Assembly (NCBI GenBank): GCA_002368155.1
Contig: AP018180.1
Span: 2,327,947-2,391,946, forward strand
Length of the DNA: 64,000 nucleotides
Source: Nostoc carneum NIES-2107
GTDB lineage: Bacteria; Cyanobacteriota; Cyanobacteriia; Cyanobacteriales; Nostocaceae
Direction of reading: 5' to 3'
The notes beneath the pieces are model-generated. The model saw only the letters and a list, made by a program, of their open reading frames with translations, was not told the DNA's origin and ran no database searches. Each line of letters opens with the position of its first letter. The first letter of the stretch is position 1. The position numbers and the translations under genes were made by a program. Below are positions 55,701 through 63,805 of this stretch, in pieces.

Positions 55701-56358
55701 GATTATCAAAGACTAATAAACAACGTTGTTGCTGGAGATATTCAAGCAAGCAATCAATTCGTTGACTAAGATTTTTGGGTAACTCAGTTTCTTCACCATT
55801 AGATAATAACTGAATTAAAGTTGCGATGATTTCTAAAGGTAGTGGAGCATGACGTAGAGATAACCAAATTACATGACTAAATTTTTCTGCAATATTTTGA
55901 GCTAGTTTAACTGATAAACTAGTTTTACCAATGCCACCCAGACCTATGAGTGTAATTAAACGACAATGGTCATCAATAATCCATTTTTGTAGAATATCTA
56001 GTTCTTGAGTGCGACCATAAAAAATCGAAACATCGGGTGCTTCACCCCAAAACACTTTATTTTGATTAAAAATATTAATTTCTTGAGATTTTATCGATAC
56101 AACATCTAGCTTGGCATAATCACTAGGGGATAATTCCAGATTAAACACCCGAAAAAAGCGTTCTAAAGTACGCTTATCAACCCCAACTTCTCGATGTAAT
56201 ACCTTAGAAACTGTAGCCGGATCTAATCGGGTGAGTTCGCTTAAAGCTTCAATAGTATAAGGTACACCAAAATTTTTCTGTTCTTCCCATTCTTGTTGAG
56301 CATTTTGTAGCCGCTGATATCCTGCTTTTGTCAGGACTACCCCCCGTTTACGTGCCAT
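52789..56358 (-). CDS. NB-ARC/WD40 STAND protein with N-terminal DNA-binding-like domain
   Basis: The 1189-residue protein starts with a helix-turn-helix-like region (33-75: YTIEALSELTRLDPATVSKVLHREVGVDKRTLERFF). The STAND ATPase follows: Walker A LIGLGGIGKTS at 137-147 and a Walker B-like CLLVFDNLE. Residues about 560-1150 hold fourteen WD40 repeats (…AFSPD--ILASGS-D-TVKLWD…), enough for two seven-bladed propellers. A short C-terminal tail follows. Such proteins are signalling hubs; some related NTPases defend against phage, but no effector domain is obvious here. The gene ends 13 bp from the convergent coaR stop. Confidence 0.9.
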   Translation of the reverse strand: MARKRGVVLTKAGYQRLQNAQQEWEEQKNFGVPYTIEALSELTRLDPATVSKVLHREVGVDKRTLERFFRVFNLELSPSDYAKLDVVSIKSQEINIFNQNKVFWGEAPDVSIFYGRTQELDILQKWIIDDHCRLITLIGLGGIGKTSLSVKLAQNIAEKFSHVIWLSLRHAPLPLEIIATLIQLLSNGEETELPKNLSQRIDCLLEYLQQQRCLLVFDNLETIFSSDKYAGYYLPGYEGYAEIFRRIGETQHQSCLLITSREKPKEIAAIAGSELPVRSLQIHGLNIAEGQKIFSAKGIVSYSHADWKQLIDSYGGNPFYLKIIATTILDLFNGSIDDFLAQGTTVFGDVRNLVSQQFNRLSILEKSLLYWLAINREPVELKELKADLLSPHSSHNLLEVLESLYRRSLIEKQGSKFTLQPVVMEYVTMNFIEQVSQEINNAQISLFQSHALIKATAADYIQEIQIRLILTPIIENLQILLGSPSQIKAQLLKIIDNYRSQAPYITGYVGGNAINLLSQLLPKLENEDFSHLTIWQANLQGYNLQNVNFSHSHFAKSVFTNTFGIIFSLAFSADSELLVTGSIDGELCVWRWRDNQQIFKQAAHHTIVESVAFSPNCELIASSSRDKTVKLWDVSTGQCLLTWHLPHGSIKNLAFSQNGNQLFGCLEKQIIAWDVQTGNYSTLVEYESRISAMAVSNHRDILAFGAVDGTINIWDINIGKLVKTLHTESGIILSVIITDKQKILASSLTNKTLKIWDVDKRSCILDLFAQSYNFSLIAISRDGLNLATGSGEKIIKTWDIHTNKYLQSLEGHLSEINTIAFSPNSKIMATGSVDRTVKLWDVATGKCLKTLQGRTDFVHSVGFSCDGKILASGSQHEIRLWDFNSGQCLTNLSVDQDWLYSLNLSPDGKLLACANLGNENHIIRLWQLESLPQGNICQTPDKILPGHTDNIWAIAFSPDSKIIVSGSSDRTVKLWDSQTGQCLKTFSGHTRPVISVAFSPDGKTIASCGGHSIIKLWDVTTGECLQTIQEVASYVLSFSPNSYILASGNTSGLIKLWDIRNGECVATLGRYGKPIISLAFSPDGEILATGSFDGTVALWNLSTSQCIKIIEINTGSVWSLAFSPDGEILACGSNAETIHLYNLNTSEDIKILPGDRLYEGMNIQGVTGLTPTIIDNLKALGASVVPIQN

Positions 56359-56712
56359 AATCTGAACTTAAAATCTGGAAGTTATTGATTTTTCTGGATT
56401 TTAATTTATGCAAGATATACCTAAAATCGAAATTATTAAGCAACTGAAATTCCTGAGAATCAAAGCTTTAAGAAATTGAATTTAACAAGTTAGCCTTAAC
56501 TTCCCGAACTTCCCTGGCGCTAATCAGCATCAGGTGTGATGATATTTTTAGTTGGAACGATACACAACCTCAACATCACTAGTTAATTATTCACAAAAGC
56601 CGCACAAAAAGCTGTATAGCTTGTAGCGGGAAAATTTAGGGGATATCTCTGCGACTAACACAAATAGCAGTATTTACGATTACTTGGTTGTCATTTTTGG
56701 GCAGAGGTATTT
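56359..56712. other. 354-bp gap, promoter region of two divergent genes
   Basis: AT-rich with no clear repeat or hairpin. It separates the STAND gene (leftward) from the SnoaL-like gene (rightward), so both promoters should lie here. GGGCAGAGGT is just before the latter's ATG. Confidence 0.4.
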
Positions 56713-57528
56713 ATGACTGAGATTAACATTGAAAATATGCCATTGTGGGTACAAAATCGAGATGTCGTACTCAAGCATAATAGTAATGTAACGTGGCGTT
56801 ATGGCGAGCAGCCAGATTATACTCGTTCCAATGAAAATTTAGCTAAGGAAAGTTTACGCAATCACCCAGCGAATTCACTGGAATTACTAGTGCAAAACTT
56901 AGTACGAACTTTCGATATTGAAGCTAACTTTAAAACCAATCCCCAAGAGTGGATTTCTGTAGTACAAGATAAGTTTCGCATGAGTACCAACGGTGGTACT
57001 AGCTATAAATTAGAAGATTTAGTTCAGGCTGGTACTTACAAACTTTTGATTGGTAATACCAAACACTACAAAGCTACAGATGAAGATTTTGAGACTTCTA
57101 CTAATCTATTTCATACCGCCTTCCCTGATGGTTTTTTGTGGGAAGTATTAGAGGTTTATTCCGCACCACCTACTATTACTTTTAAATGGCGACATTGGGG
57201 ACATTTTCGCGGTAATTATAAAGATTATACTGCAACTGGGCAGATGATTGAAGTTATAGGGATGAGTGTGGTTCAAGTTACTGAAGACTGTAAAATTCTC
57301 TCTTTGGAACACTATTATGATAATGGTAAATTTTTAGAGCAGCTAACTTCAGGTGGTAAAACTGGAACAGATAGCCAACAACAATCATCGACACAAGGGA
57401 CAACTTCTCAGAGTTCTTGGCAACCAAATTTCTTGGGATTTTTTAAGCGGCTTTTTTCACCAAAATTAAAGCCAGCCACAGCTAATTTAGATGTTAGTAA
57501 TTGTCCGTTTGCAGCTTTAATGCGGTAA
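56713..57528 (+). CDS. SnoaL/NTF2-fold protein, 271 aa
   Basis: The core contains a cone-fold pattern (NLFHTAFPDGFLWEVLEVYSAPPTITFKWRHWGHFRG ... MIEVIGMSVVQVTEDCKILSLEHYYD), matching the SnoaL-like polyketide cyclase superfamily. The N-terminal 70 residues and the Gln/Ser-rich linker before a short basic tail (FFKRLFSPKLKPA ... CPFAALMR) are extra. Catalytic residues cannot be assigned, and its role is unknown. Confidence 0.7.
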   Translation: MTEINIENMPLWVQNRDVVLKHNSNVTWRYGEQPDYTRSNENLAKESLRNHPANSLELLVQNLVRTFDIEANFKTNPQEWISVVQDKFRMSTNGGTSYKLEDLVQAGTYKLLIGNTKHYKATDEDFETSTNLFHTAFPDGFLWEVLEVYSAPPTITFKWRHWGHFRGNYKDYTATGQMIEVIGMSVVQVTEDCKILSLEHYYDNGKFLEQLTSGGKTGTDSQQQSSTQGTTSQSSWQPNFLGFFKRLFSPKLKPATANLDVSNCPFAALMR

Positions 57529-57540
57529 TTTATGATTCGA

Positions 57541-57624
57541 GTAGGGTGCGTTACGCGAAGGCTAACGCACGTTGAATTATAGATGCTATATCGGTGCGTT
57601 GCGCTGCGCGACAACACACCCTAC
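57541..57624. repeat. GTAGGGTGCGTT MITE-like element
   Basis: Ends GTAGGGTGCGTT and AACACACCCTAC are inverted repeats (one mismatch). An inner GTGCGTTA / TAACGCAC hairpin is present. Related to 7365-7433 and 23653-23720 by its ends only. Confidence 0.7.
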
Positions 57625-57645
57625 AACATTATTTGATATTCAAAA

Positions 57646-58824
57646 TTAAACGGCAAATAGTGCAATGAGTAAGGTTATGGGTGCGGCAATTAACAACCAC
57701 ATAGTAGTTTGTAAACCATAATACTGAGCAACTAAACCCAACACTAATGGTATTAAACCACCAACTAAACCAAACAAATTATTGAGCGTCATTACTGTAC
57801 CACTTTGTCCTGGCATAGCTGTGTATAATTGCCCTTGGAGAATTGAGTACCAACCAGCATTACAGAAACCTAACAGACCGAGAATTATCAATTTGATATT
57901 TGTGTTCGCTACCAGCAAAAAAGCTGGATAAAGACACAAAACAATTGTGGCGCTGAGTTTTAAATAATGCAATCCCTGCACTCTTTCTAGTAAAGGGATA
58001 AGTAAAAAATCTCCCAGCAACCCAAAGCCTAACCAAACGGTGACAGCAAAACTTGCTTGCGTATTATTTGCACCGACTATATCAACAAAGTACAGTGCTA
58101 AAAAGCTACGCAAAATATCTAGCATTAAATCTGAAAATTGCAATAAAGTTAACCACAGAATAACTTTACGCCGTTTTAATGCTGTCAATGCATTGGTTAT
58201 TCCATCCTGAAAACTATGCAGTGGTTCATCAATATGGGAAGTTGCGGTTTTTGTGGGAAATTGCCATAACATTTCCACAAGTAACAGCGCCAATAGCGCT
58301 AATACCAAAAACGCGCTTCGCCAACTTTGATTTAATGCTACAGCACCAGCTAAAATTAAGGGGCCAATTACATTTCCCACAGAACCAGCTAATGCCCAAC
58401 GTGCCATATTTTGCTCATGGCGCGTCGGTTCGATATCCATGAGAGTGGCTTGGGAAAGGCTGACAAAGCAACCAGATGCGGGATAAAACAGCACAAAGGC
58501 TGCTAATAATATTGAAAAATTATAGCTTTGGCTTAAAAGGAGGAGTGCGATCGCAAAACTTACTCCTCCTCCCAAGATTAATTGTCGCCGCTTCCCAATA
58601 TCCCCCCAGATTCCTACTATCGGCTCAATTAAGCTACTGATAGTATTGGGTATTGTCAGTAACATTCCTACTTGCACGTAGTCAAGATTTAGGTCATGGC
58701 GAATTAACGGCCAAGCCGCACCAAATAAACCATCAATCACCTCGTCTAAGAATTCGATCGCGAGAAAAATGATGGTTAATATAATTACATTCTTTGCAGT
58801 TCTGTTTTTACCATGCAATGGCAT
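57646..58824 (-). CDS. MFS transporter, 12 helices
   Basis: The 392-residue product has twelve hydrophobic helices and MFS signatures: FLAIEFLDEVIDGLFGAAWPLI in helix 1, a GIWGDIGKRRQLILGG loop between helices 2 and 3, and a long cytoplasmic loop between helices 6 and 7. No substrate motif is recognisable. It may be an exporter. It is transcribed alone. Confidence 0.85.
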   Translation of the reverse strand: MPLHGKNRTAKNVIILTIIFLAIEFLDEVIDGLFGAAWPLIRHDLNLDYVQVGMLLTIPNTISSLIEPIVGIWGDIGKRRQLILGGGVSFAIALLLLSQSYNFSILLAAFVLFYPASGCFVSLSQATLMDIEPTRHEQNMARWALAGSVGNVIGPLILAGAVALNQSWRSAFLVLALLALLLVEMLWQFPTKTATSHIDEPLHSFQDGITNALTALKRRKVILWLTLLQFSDLMLDILRSFLALYFVDIVGANNTQASFAVTVWLGFGLLGDFLLIPLLERVQGLHYLKLSATIVLCLYPAFLLVANTNIKLIILGLLGFCNAGWYSILQGQLYTAMPGQSGTVMTLNNLFGLVGGLIPLVLGLVAQYYGLQTTMWLLIAAPITLLIALFAV

Positions 58825-59141
58825 GATTTGATTCTCCCGTCTTCAACATTTGATTACCAACGCAAACTCTTCACAGCGTTGGCTGTTGGCGGGGGAATCC
58901 ACGAACAAAACTGTACAGGTTGTAAAAGAAACCGCTGAGGCGATAACTTTCTAGCGGCTTACCAAGGTGGGAAGATCATAAAAACCAGAAAATGATTACC
59001 TAAATAAACATTAGCTTATTTCATTCCGTTGCGACCAGTTGAGTTTTTAATATCACCGTGATATATGTACCTGATTGCCAAGTAAAGATAGTTCTGATCA
59101 CAGGTCTATCACTCTCCTAAATATTTCCTTGACCCACAGAG
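58825..59141. other. 317-bp gap between divergent genes
   Basis: No frame or long inverted repeat was seen. It holds the promoters of the MFS gene (leftward) and the dehydrogenase gene (rightward). Confidence 0.4.
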
Positions 59142-60614
59142 ATGAAAAAAATTTATATTCTATTTTGTAGTTTTCTAGCATCATTTCTATTCTTAATATA
59201 TTGCAGTATTTCTGCTGCTCAAATTACTAATCCCATCCCTGCGAAAATTGAAAAATCAAATTTAGCTATAGCAATGAAAGAAATAGTACAGGTTCCTCAG
59301 AGTGGGATTGGTAGAGATAGAATAGCACGATTAAACTTTATAACTCATGCAGGCGATGGTAGCGGCAGGTTATTTGTCAACGATATGCGGGGCAAGCTTT
59401 ATGTAATTAATAATGGCAAACTATCCCTATACATGAATCTCAAAAATTTAGTATGTTCGGGCTTTGGTGATGAGACTTCACAACAGGGTTTTGCCTATTT
59501 CGCTTTTCACCCAGAATTTGCTAAAAATGGAATTTTTTATACAGTAAATAGCGAAGAAAAAAATAATCGGATTCCTGACTTTCCTGTAAGAAAAACAGTT
59601 CGTGATAACGAAGGAAATATTATCGAAAGCTCACATCATGATGTAATTCGGGAGTGGAAAGCAGATAATCCAGCTGCTAATAGTTTCACTGGTAAAGTTC
59701 GGGAAATCATGCGTATTGAAGAACCATACCCAGATCATAATGTTGGGGAAGTCGGCTTTCATCCTCATGTTAAACCTGGTGATACTGATTATGGTCTTTT
59801 ATATATCGCCATCGCTGATGGCGGGAGTGACGGATTTCCTGTTAGTCATACAGACCCCTTAGATAATGGACAAGATTTAAATACACCCCTGGGTAAAATT
59901 CTCCGTATAGATCCTTTGGGTAAGAATAGCGCTAATGGTAAGTATGGTATCCCTGAAGATAATCCTTTTGCGAAAGATGGAAAATCGCAGACATTAGGTG
60001 AAATTTGGGCTTATGGATTCCGAAATCCCCATCGTTTTAGCTGGGATACGCCAGGAACAAATAAAATGTTGATTGTCGATATTGGACAAGCTTTTATTGA
60101 AGAAATTAATCTTGGTATCAAAGGTGCTAATTACGGTTGGGGAAACCGAGAAGGAACCTGGTTAGTAGACGAAAAAAATGAGAACGTTCTATTTCCTTTA
60201 CCGAAAAATGATGTCCAGAATGGTTATACCTATCCTGTAGCGCAATATGCTCATCACAGACCAGAAAAATGGTCAGGTTTTTATGGAGTTGCGATCGCAG
60301 GCGGTTATGTTTATAGAGGTAAAGCAATTCCTGAATTAGTCGGTCAGTATGTTTTTGCTGACTTTGGTAATGATGGTCGCTTCTTTCATGTACCTGTAGA
60401 TGAACTAGTTAATGGTAAGCAAGCCAAAATTAAAGAACTGAGAATCTTTGAGGGTGACAAAGAAAGTTCTTTTCTGCAAATCATTGGTAACAAACGTTCA
60501 GATGTCCGCTTGGGAGTAGACGAAGCTGGCGAAATCTATGTGACATCCAAGAGCGATGGTAAAGTCAGAAAAGTGGTTCCTGCGTTAAAATCAGCAACAA
60601 CACCTGGAAATTAG
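59142..60614 (+). CDS. Secreted PQQ-type sugar dehydrogenase-like beta-propeller
   Basis: The 490-residue protein has a signal peptide (MKKIYILFCSFLASFLFLIYCSISAA). The rest resembles soluble glucose dehydrogenase (GdhB/Yah, PF07995): FHPEFAKNGIFYTVNS, YIAIADGGSDG, GKILRIDPLGKN, IWAYGFRNPHRFSWD, and GYVYRGKAIPELVGQYVFADFG. These enzymes use PQQ and calcium to oxidise sugars in the periplasm. The catalytic His and PQQ ligands of GdhB cannot all be confirmed by eye, and a sugar-binding propeller without dehydrogenase activity is possible. No pqq genes are near. Confidence 0.88.
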   Translation: MKKIYILFCSFLASFLFLIYCSISAAQITNPIPAKIEKSNLAIAMKEIVQVPQSGIGRDRIARLNFITHAGDGSGRLFVNDMRGKLYVINNGKLSLYMNLKNLVCSGFGDETSQQGFAYFAFHPEFAKNGIFYTVNSEEKNNRIPDFPVRKTVRDNEGNIIESSHHDVIREWKADNPAANSFTGKVREIMRIEEPYPDHNVGEVGFHPHVKPGDTDYGLLYIAIADGGSDGFPVSHTDPLDNGQDLNTPLGKILRIDPLGKNSANGKYGIPEDNPFAKDGKSQTLGEIWAYGFRNPHRFSWDTPGTNKMLIVDIGQAFIEEINLGIKGANYGWGNREGTWLVDEKNENVLFPLPKNDVQNGYTYPVAQYAHHRPEKWSGFYGVAIAGGYVYRGKAIPELVGQYVFADFGNDGRFFHVPVDELVNGKQAKIKELRIFEGDKESSFLQIIGNKRSDVRLGVDEAGEIYVTSKSDGKVRKVVPALKSATTPGN

Positions 60615-60922
60615 CCAATACCATTGATATTGGGGGAGTGTGGACAAGTAATCGCTTCTTTTTTTAGAGGAAAAGGGGAAAGGTTAAAGGTTATTTTCGT
60701 TTACTTGTTGCGATACTTACACTTCCCCGGAAGCTATTTGATTTTAAATAAAAAAAAGGTTTGGCTCATCACCAAACTCTATATAAATCCAGTGCATAAC
60801 AACATCCCGAATTAATGTACTCTTTCTGTTTTTAATCGGTCATCATCCCATAGAAATAGAAATAATATGGCAATCATTGACTAAATTGAGAATTTTAAAT
60901 TTTGAACTCGGAGTAAAGCGAC
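60615..60922. other. 308-bp gap, no gene accepted
   Basis: Contains a GGAAAAGGGGAAAGGTTAAAGG purine stretch related to the 40768/42537 repeats and a weak hairpin GGTTTGG / CCAAAC (60758-60777) with an A-run on its left. A 63-codon frame here runs through the repeat and is not credible. Confidence 0.4.
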
Positions 60923-61498
60923 GTGACATCACTTACATTAAAGCTCGATTCTGTAATTAAACTAACTTCAGAAGAGTTTTATCAACTATGTCAAGATAAC
61001 CCCGATTTGAAGTTAGAACGTAATGCTGCAGGAGAATTAATTATCATGCCACCTACAGGAGGAGAGACAGGGAAACGCAATGTTAATTTAATATTGCAAG
61101 TAGCACAATGGAACGAGCAAAATCAACTAGGAGAAGTGTTTGACTCTTCTACAGGATTTACATTACCAAATGGTGCTGATCGTTCTCCTGATGTGTCTTG
61201 GGTAGAAAAAAGTCGCTGGAATGCTTTGACTGCAGAACAAAGAGAAAAATTTATTCCTCTATGTCCTGACTTTGTTATTGAAATACTTTCACCATCAGAT
61301 AGACTGCAAAAAGTTCAAGAAAAAATGCAAGAGTATCTTGCTAATGGCTGTCGTTTAGGTTTTTTGATTAATCGTAAACAACAAGAGTTAGAAATTTATC
61401 GTCCTCAGCAACCAGTAGAGATTCTCAAAGCACCTTTAACTGTTTCTGGGGAAGATGTATTACCGGGATTTATTTTAAATTTGCAGAAAATTTGGTAA
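60923..61498 (+). CDS. Uma2-family endonuclease (DUF820)
   Basis: The 191-residue protein is typical of the large Uma2 (PD-(D/E)XK-like) family abundant in cyanobacteria: MTSEEFYQLCQDNPDLKLERNA, the GELIIMPPTGGETG loop, SPDVSWVEKSRW (catalytic Asp), FVIEILSPSDRL (Glu), and QEYLANGCRLGFLI. The start is a GTG at 60923 with GGAG upstream. Family members are often in many copies; biological targets are unknown. It stands alone beside the TIR-like gene. Confidence 0.93.
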   Translation: MTSLTLKLDSVIKLTSEEFYQLCQDNPDLKLERNAAGELIIMPPTGGETGKRNVNLILQVAQWNEQNQLGEVFDSSTGFTLPNGADRSPDVSWVEKSRWNALTAEQREKFIPLCPDFVIEILSPSDRLQKVQEKMQEYLANGCRLGFLINRKQQELEIYRPQQPVEILKAPLTVSGEDVLPGFILNLQKIW

Positions 61499-61548
61499 TT
61501 GGTAATTGGGGAGATGAAAAATCTAAAATCTAAAATTCGTTGACTTCA

Positions 61549-62319
61549 TTAAAAAAACAACTTAAATCTTGCTAACTGGGCTGTAATCGCTACTGTCAGA
61601 ACTTTATTCAGTTCTTTAGCATCTTGAAATTGCAGAATTTGCTGCTTTGGTAAATCGAAAGGAAACTCGCCTTCTAAATCTGGGCGTTGCATTTGTGCTA
61701 GTAAAATTTGTTCTGAACGCTTACTTTGCATTGCATAGCCAAGTTCAATACAGACATTAGGGCTAGGGATTAGTTGTGTAGTTTCTTTATCAGCGATGTT
61801 AGCAATGGGTGTAGTATCTGCAATAAACAATAAACTCTTGCGGATTTTTCGCAGAATACCAGTAGAAAGCCGTAAAGGCCCGTTACTTGGACGGTAGGAT
61901 TCTACTAAGGATAAGGGAAGACGCGATCGCTTATTCAAATTTTCTAGACTAGTTTGTATCCCGGCGCGCAAAGCCTCACTCGCTTCGGCATACTCGGTTT
62001 GATAGCATAAAAAAATTGTCGGATCTAACTGTGCTAACAGCGCTTGCTTGGTGAAATAGATTTCATGACTAATCAAGTCAATATTAGCTACCGCGTAACC
62101 ACCGCTACCTTCAATATAAAATTCAATATTTTCGCCTTCCAAATAGCGCCCAAACCAAGTTGACTGCTTGACATCGTCACTGTCTTCCAAAAAATCCGCA
62201 CGTAAACCTGATCGCAGTAAACTTTTTTTACTGAGGCGAATGTCTGGCTGACGCTTTTCTAGTTCCGCGATCGGCTCATAATCTTGTATATACCATGCTC
62301 TGAGCGCAATAATTGACAT
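61549..62319 (-). CDS. TIR-like / nucleoside-deoxyribosyltransferase-like nucleotide-binding protein
   Basis: The 256-residue protein has an N-terminal part of unknown fold (1-100). From about 100 on it has a flavodoxin-like pattern: IFLCYQTEYAEASEALRAGIQTSLE, LLFIADTTPI (Asp168), and SPNVCIELGYAMQ with Glu192. The spacing of D...(P)NV--ELGYA is that of predicted nucleotide-binding TIR-like domains and nucleoside 2-deoxyribosyltransferases, in which this Glu can be catalytic. A role as an NAD-consuming effector in defence is possible but not shown. Confidence 0.65.
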   Translation of the reverse strand: MSIIALRAWYIQDYEPIAELEKRQPDIRLSKKSLLRSGLRADFLEDSDDVKQSTWFGRYLEGENIEFYIEGSGGYAVANIDLISHEIYFTKQALLAQLDPTIFLCYQTEYAEASEALRAGIQTSLENLNKRSRLPLSLVESYRPSNGPLRLSTGILRKIRKSLLFIADTTPIANIADKETTQLIPSPNVCIELGYAMQSKRSEQILLAQMQRPDLEGEFPFDLPKQQILQFQDAKELNKVLTVAITAQLARFKLFF

Positions 62320-62478
62320 AAGGCGCTATTCTTTGCTATTCAACTTCGTACCAGCTTATACCAATTTTGGATTTTGGGAGAGATGATCATATTGTTTCTT
62401 TGTTAATTTCCTGAGAGAGGGAACAGGGTAAAGAAAAACAGCCTCCTTGAGGAGTTCACTCTACAATTGGCAAATGAG

Positions 62479-62760
62479 TTCTCCAAAATAGCAATTGTAG
62501 TCTCGAAAATAGCAATTGTAGTATCAAAAGCAGCAATTGTAGTCTCCGAAATAGCAATTGTAGTATCAAAAGCAGCAATTGTAGTCTCGAAAATAGCAAT
62601 TGTAGTATCAAAAGCAGCAATTGTAGTCTCCGAAATAGCAATTGTAGTATCCAAAACAGCAATTGTAGTGTCCGAAATAGCAATTGTAGTATCAAAAGCA
62701 GCAATTGTAGTCTCCGAAATAGCAATTGTAGTGTCCGAAACCGCAATTGAGGTCTATTTT
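62479..62760. repeat. 21-bp tandem repeat, 13 units
   Basis: The unit contains GCAATTGTAGT and recurs exactly every 21 bp, with CAATTG at 62492, 62513, and so on to 62744. Units alternate between TATCAAAAGCA and TCTC(C/G)GAAATA ends, giving a 42-bp higher order. Because 21 is a multiple of three, several frames stay open on both strands and produce heptapeptide repeats (SKIAIVV on the plus strand). No frame has independent evidence for translation. Confidence 0.9.
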
Positions 62761-62942
62761 GCGATAACTGCTTAGATGTTTATGTAATTACTTCAGCAAA
62801 ATTTATGAATACTAACATTATTGCAACAGGTCTTGTCTCATAGTGAGATTTTTTGCGACATAACCCATTAAAAAGTAAATTGGGAACAGGTTTTGCTTAA
62901 ATGGTTGTCTTCTTTTAAGAACCACGAACGAGGTTGCATCCC

Positions 62943-63611
62943 ATGAATCGTATTCTCATCGTTGAAGATGAACCCCGCATAGCAGCTTTTATAGAGAAGG
63001 GACTACGTTCTCATGGTTTTATCACGACTGTAGCAGGTGATGCCCACGCCGCTACTAATATGGCATTAAGTAGCAGTTTTGACTTGATAATTTTGGATTT
63101 AGGGCTTCCTGGTAAAGATGGTTTGGAGATATTAGAAGAACTACGGGGACAGGGTGAAACCTTACCAGTAATTATTTTAACCGCACGTGATGATATCAAA
63201 GATAAAGTTGCAGGGTTTGAGGCGGGTGCAGATGACTATGTAACCAAGCCTTTCCGGTTTGAAGAATTATTAGTACGGGTAAAAGCTAGGTTGCGTAACA
63301 GTGGTAGCACTGCAACCAGAGAAGAGATGCTACTCAAAGTCGGGGATGTCGCTTTAGATTTGCGATCGCGTAAAGTAAAAGTAGGTCAAAACACAGTAGA
63401 CTTACCAGCGCGAGAATTTACTTTAGCAGAAACTTTCTTTCGCCATCCTGGGCAAGTTTTAAGTCGCGAACAATTGTTAGATAGAGTCTGGGGTTACGAT
63501 TACGATCCTGGTTCCAATATTGTTGATGTTTATGTGGGTTATTTACGTAAAAAATTAGGTAGTGATTTAATAGAAACTGTCAGGGGGATGGGTTATAGAT
63601 TGAGGAATTAA
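62943..63611 (+). CDS. OmpR/PhoB-type response regulator
   Basis: From the ATG at 62943 the protein is 222 residues. The receiver has the acidic pocket (VEDE), phospho-acceptor Asp52 in LIILDLGLPG, the Thr of ILTARDD, and Lys in YVTKPF. The C-terminal winged helix has REFTLAETFFRHPGQVLSREQLLDRVWG and VDVYVGYLRKKL. It should bind DNA as a dimer when phosphorylated. The histidine kinase gene starts 194 bp downstream on the same strand. The signal is unknown. Confidence 0.95.
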   Translation: MNRILIVEDEPRIAAFIEKGLRSHGFITTVAGDAHAATNMALSSSFDLIILDLGLPGKDGLEILEELRGQGETLPVIILTARDDIKDKVAGFEAGADDYVTKPFRFEELLVRVKARLRNSGSTATREEMLLKVGDVALDLRSRKVKVGQNTVDLPAREFTLAETFFRHPGQVLSREQLLDRVWGYDYDPGSNIVDVYVGYLRKKLGSDLIETVRGMGYRLRN

Positions 63612-63633
63612 TGGGGCATTGGGCATGGGGCAT

Positions 63634-63699
63634 GGGTAATTGGTAATTGGTAATTGGTAATTGGTAATTGGTAATTGGTAATTGGTAATTGGTAATTGG
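63634..63699. repeat. Heptanucleotide tandem repeat (GGTAATT)
   Basis: About nine perfect GGTAATT units separate the response regulator from its kinase gene. A CCCTCAT(C/T) stretch follows (63720-63780). Confidence 0.85.
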
Positions 63700-63805
63700 A
63701 ATTTATTATTGATTCTTTCTCCCTCATCCCCCTCATCCCCCTCATCTCCCTCATCTCCCTCATCTTCCTCATCTCCCTCATGTTTAACGCTGAGCTACTT
63801 AATTA

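Noticed and set aside
60624-60815. 63-codon plus-strand frame
   Set aside because: Runs through a repeat-derived purine stretch and poly-A; no ribosome site.
62479-62760. CRISPR-like array
   Set aside because: Units are contiguous with no unique spacers, and no cas gene is nearby.
62403-62775. Open frames on both strands through the 21-bp repeat
   Set aside because: The repeat length is a multiple of three, so open frames arise automatically on both strands; none has a ribosome site or non-repetitive domain.
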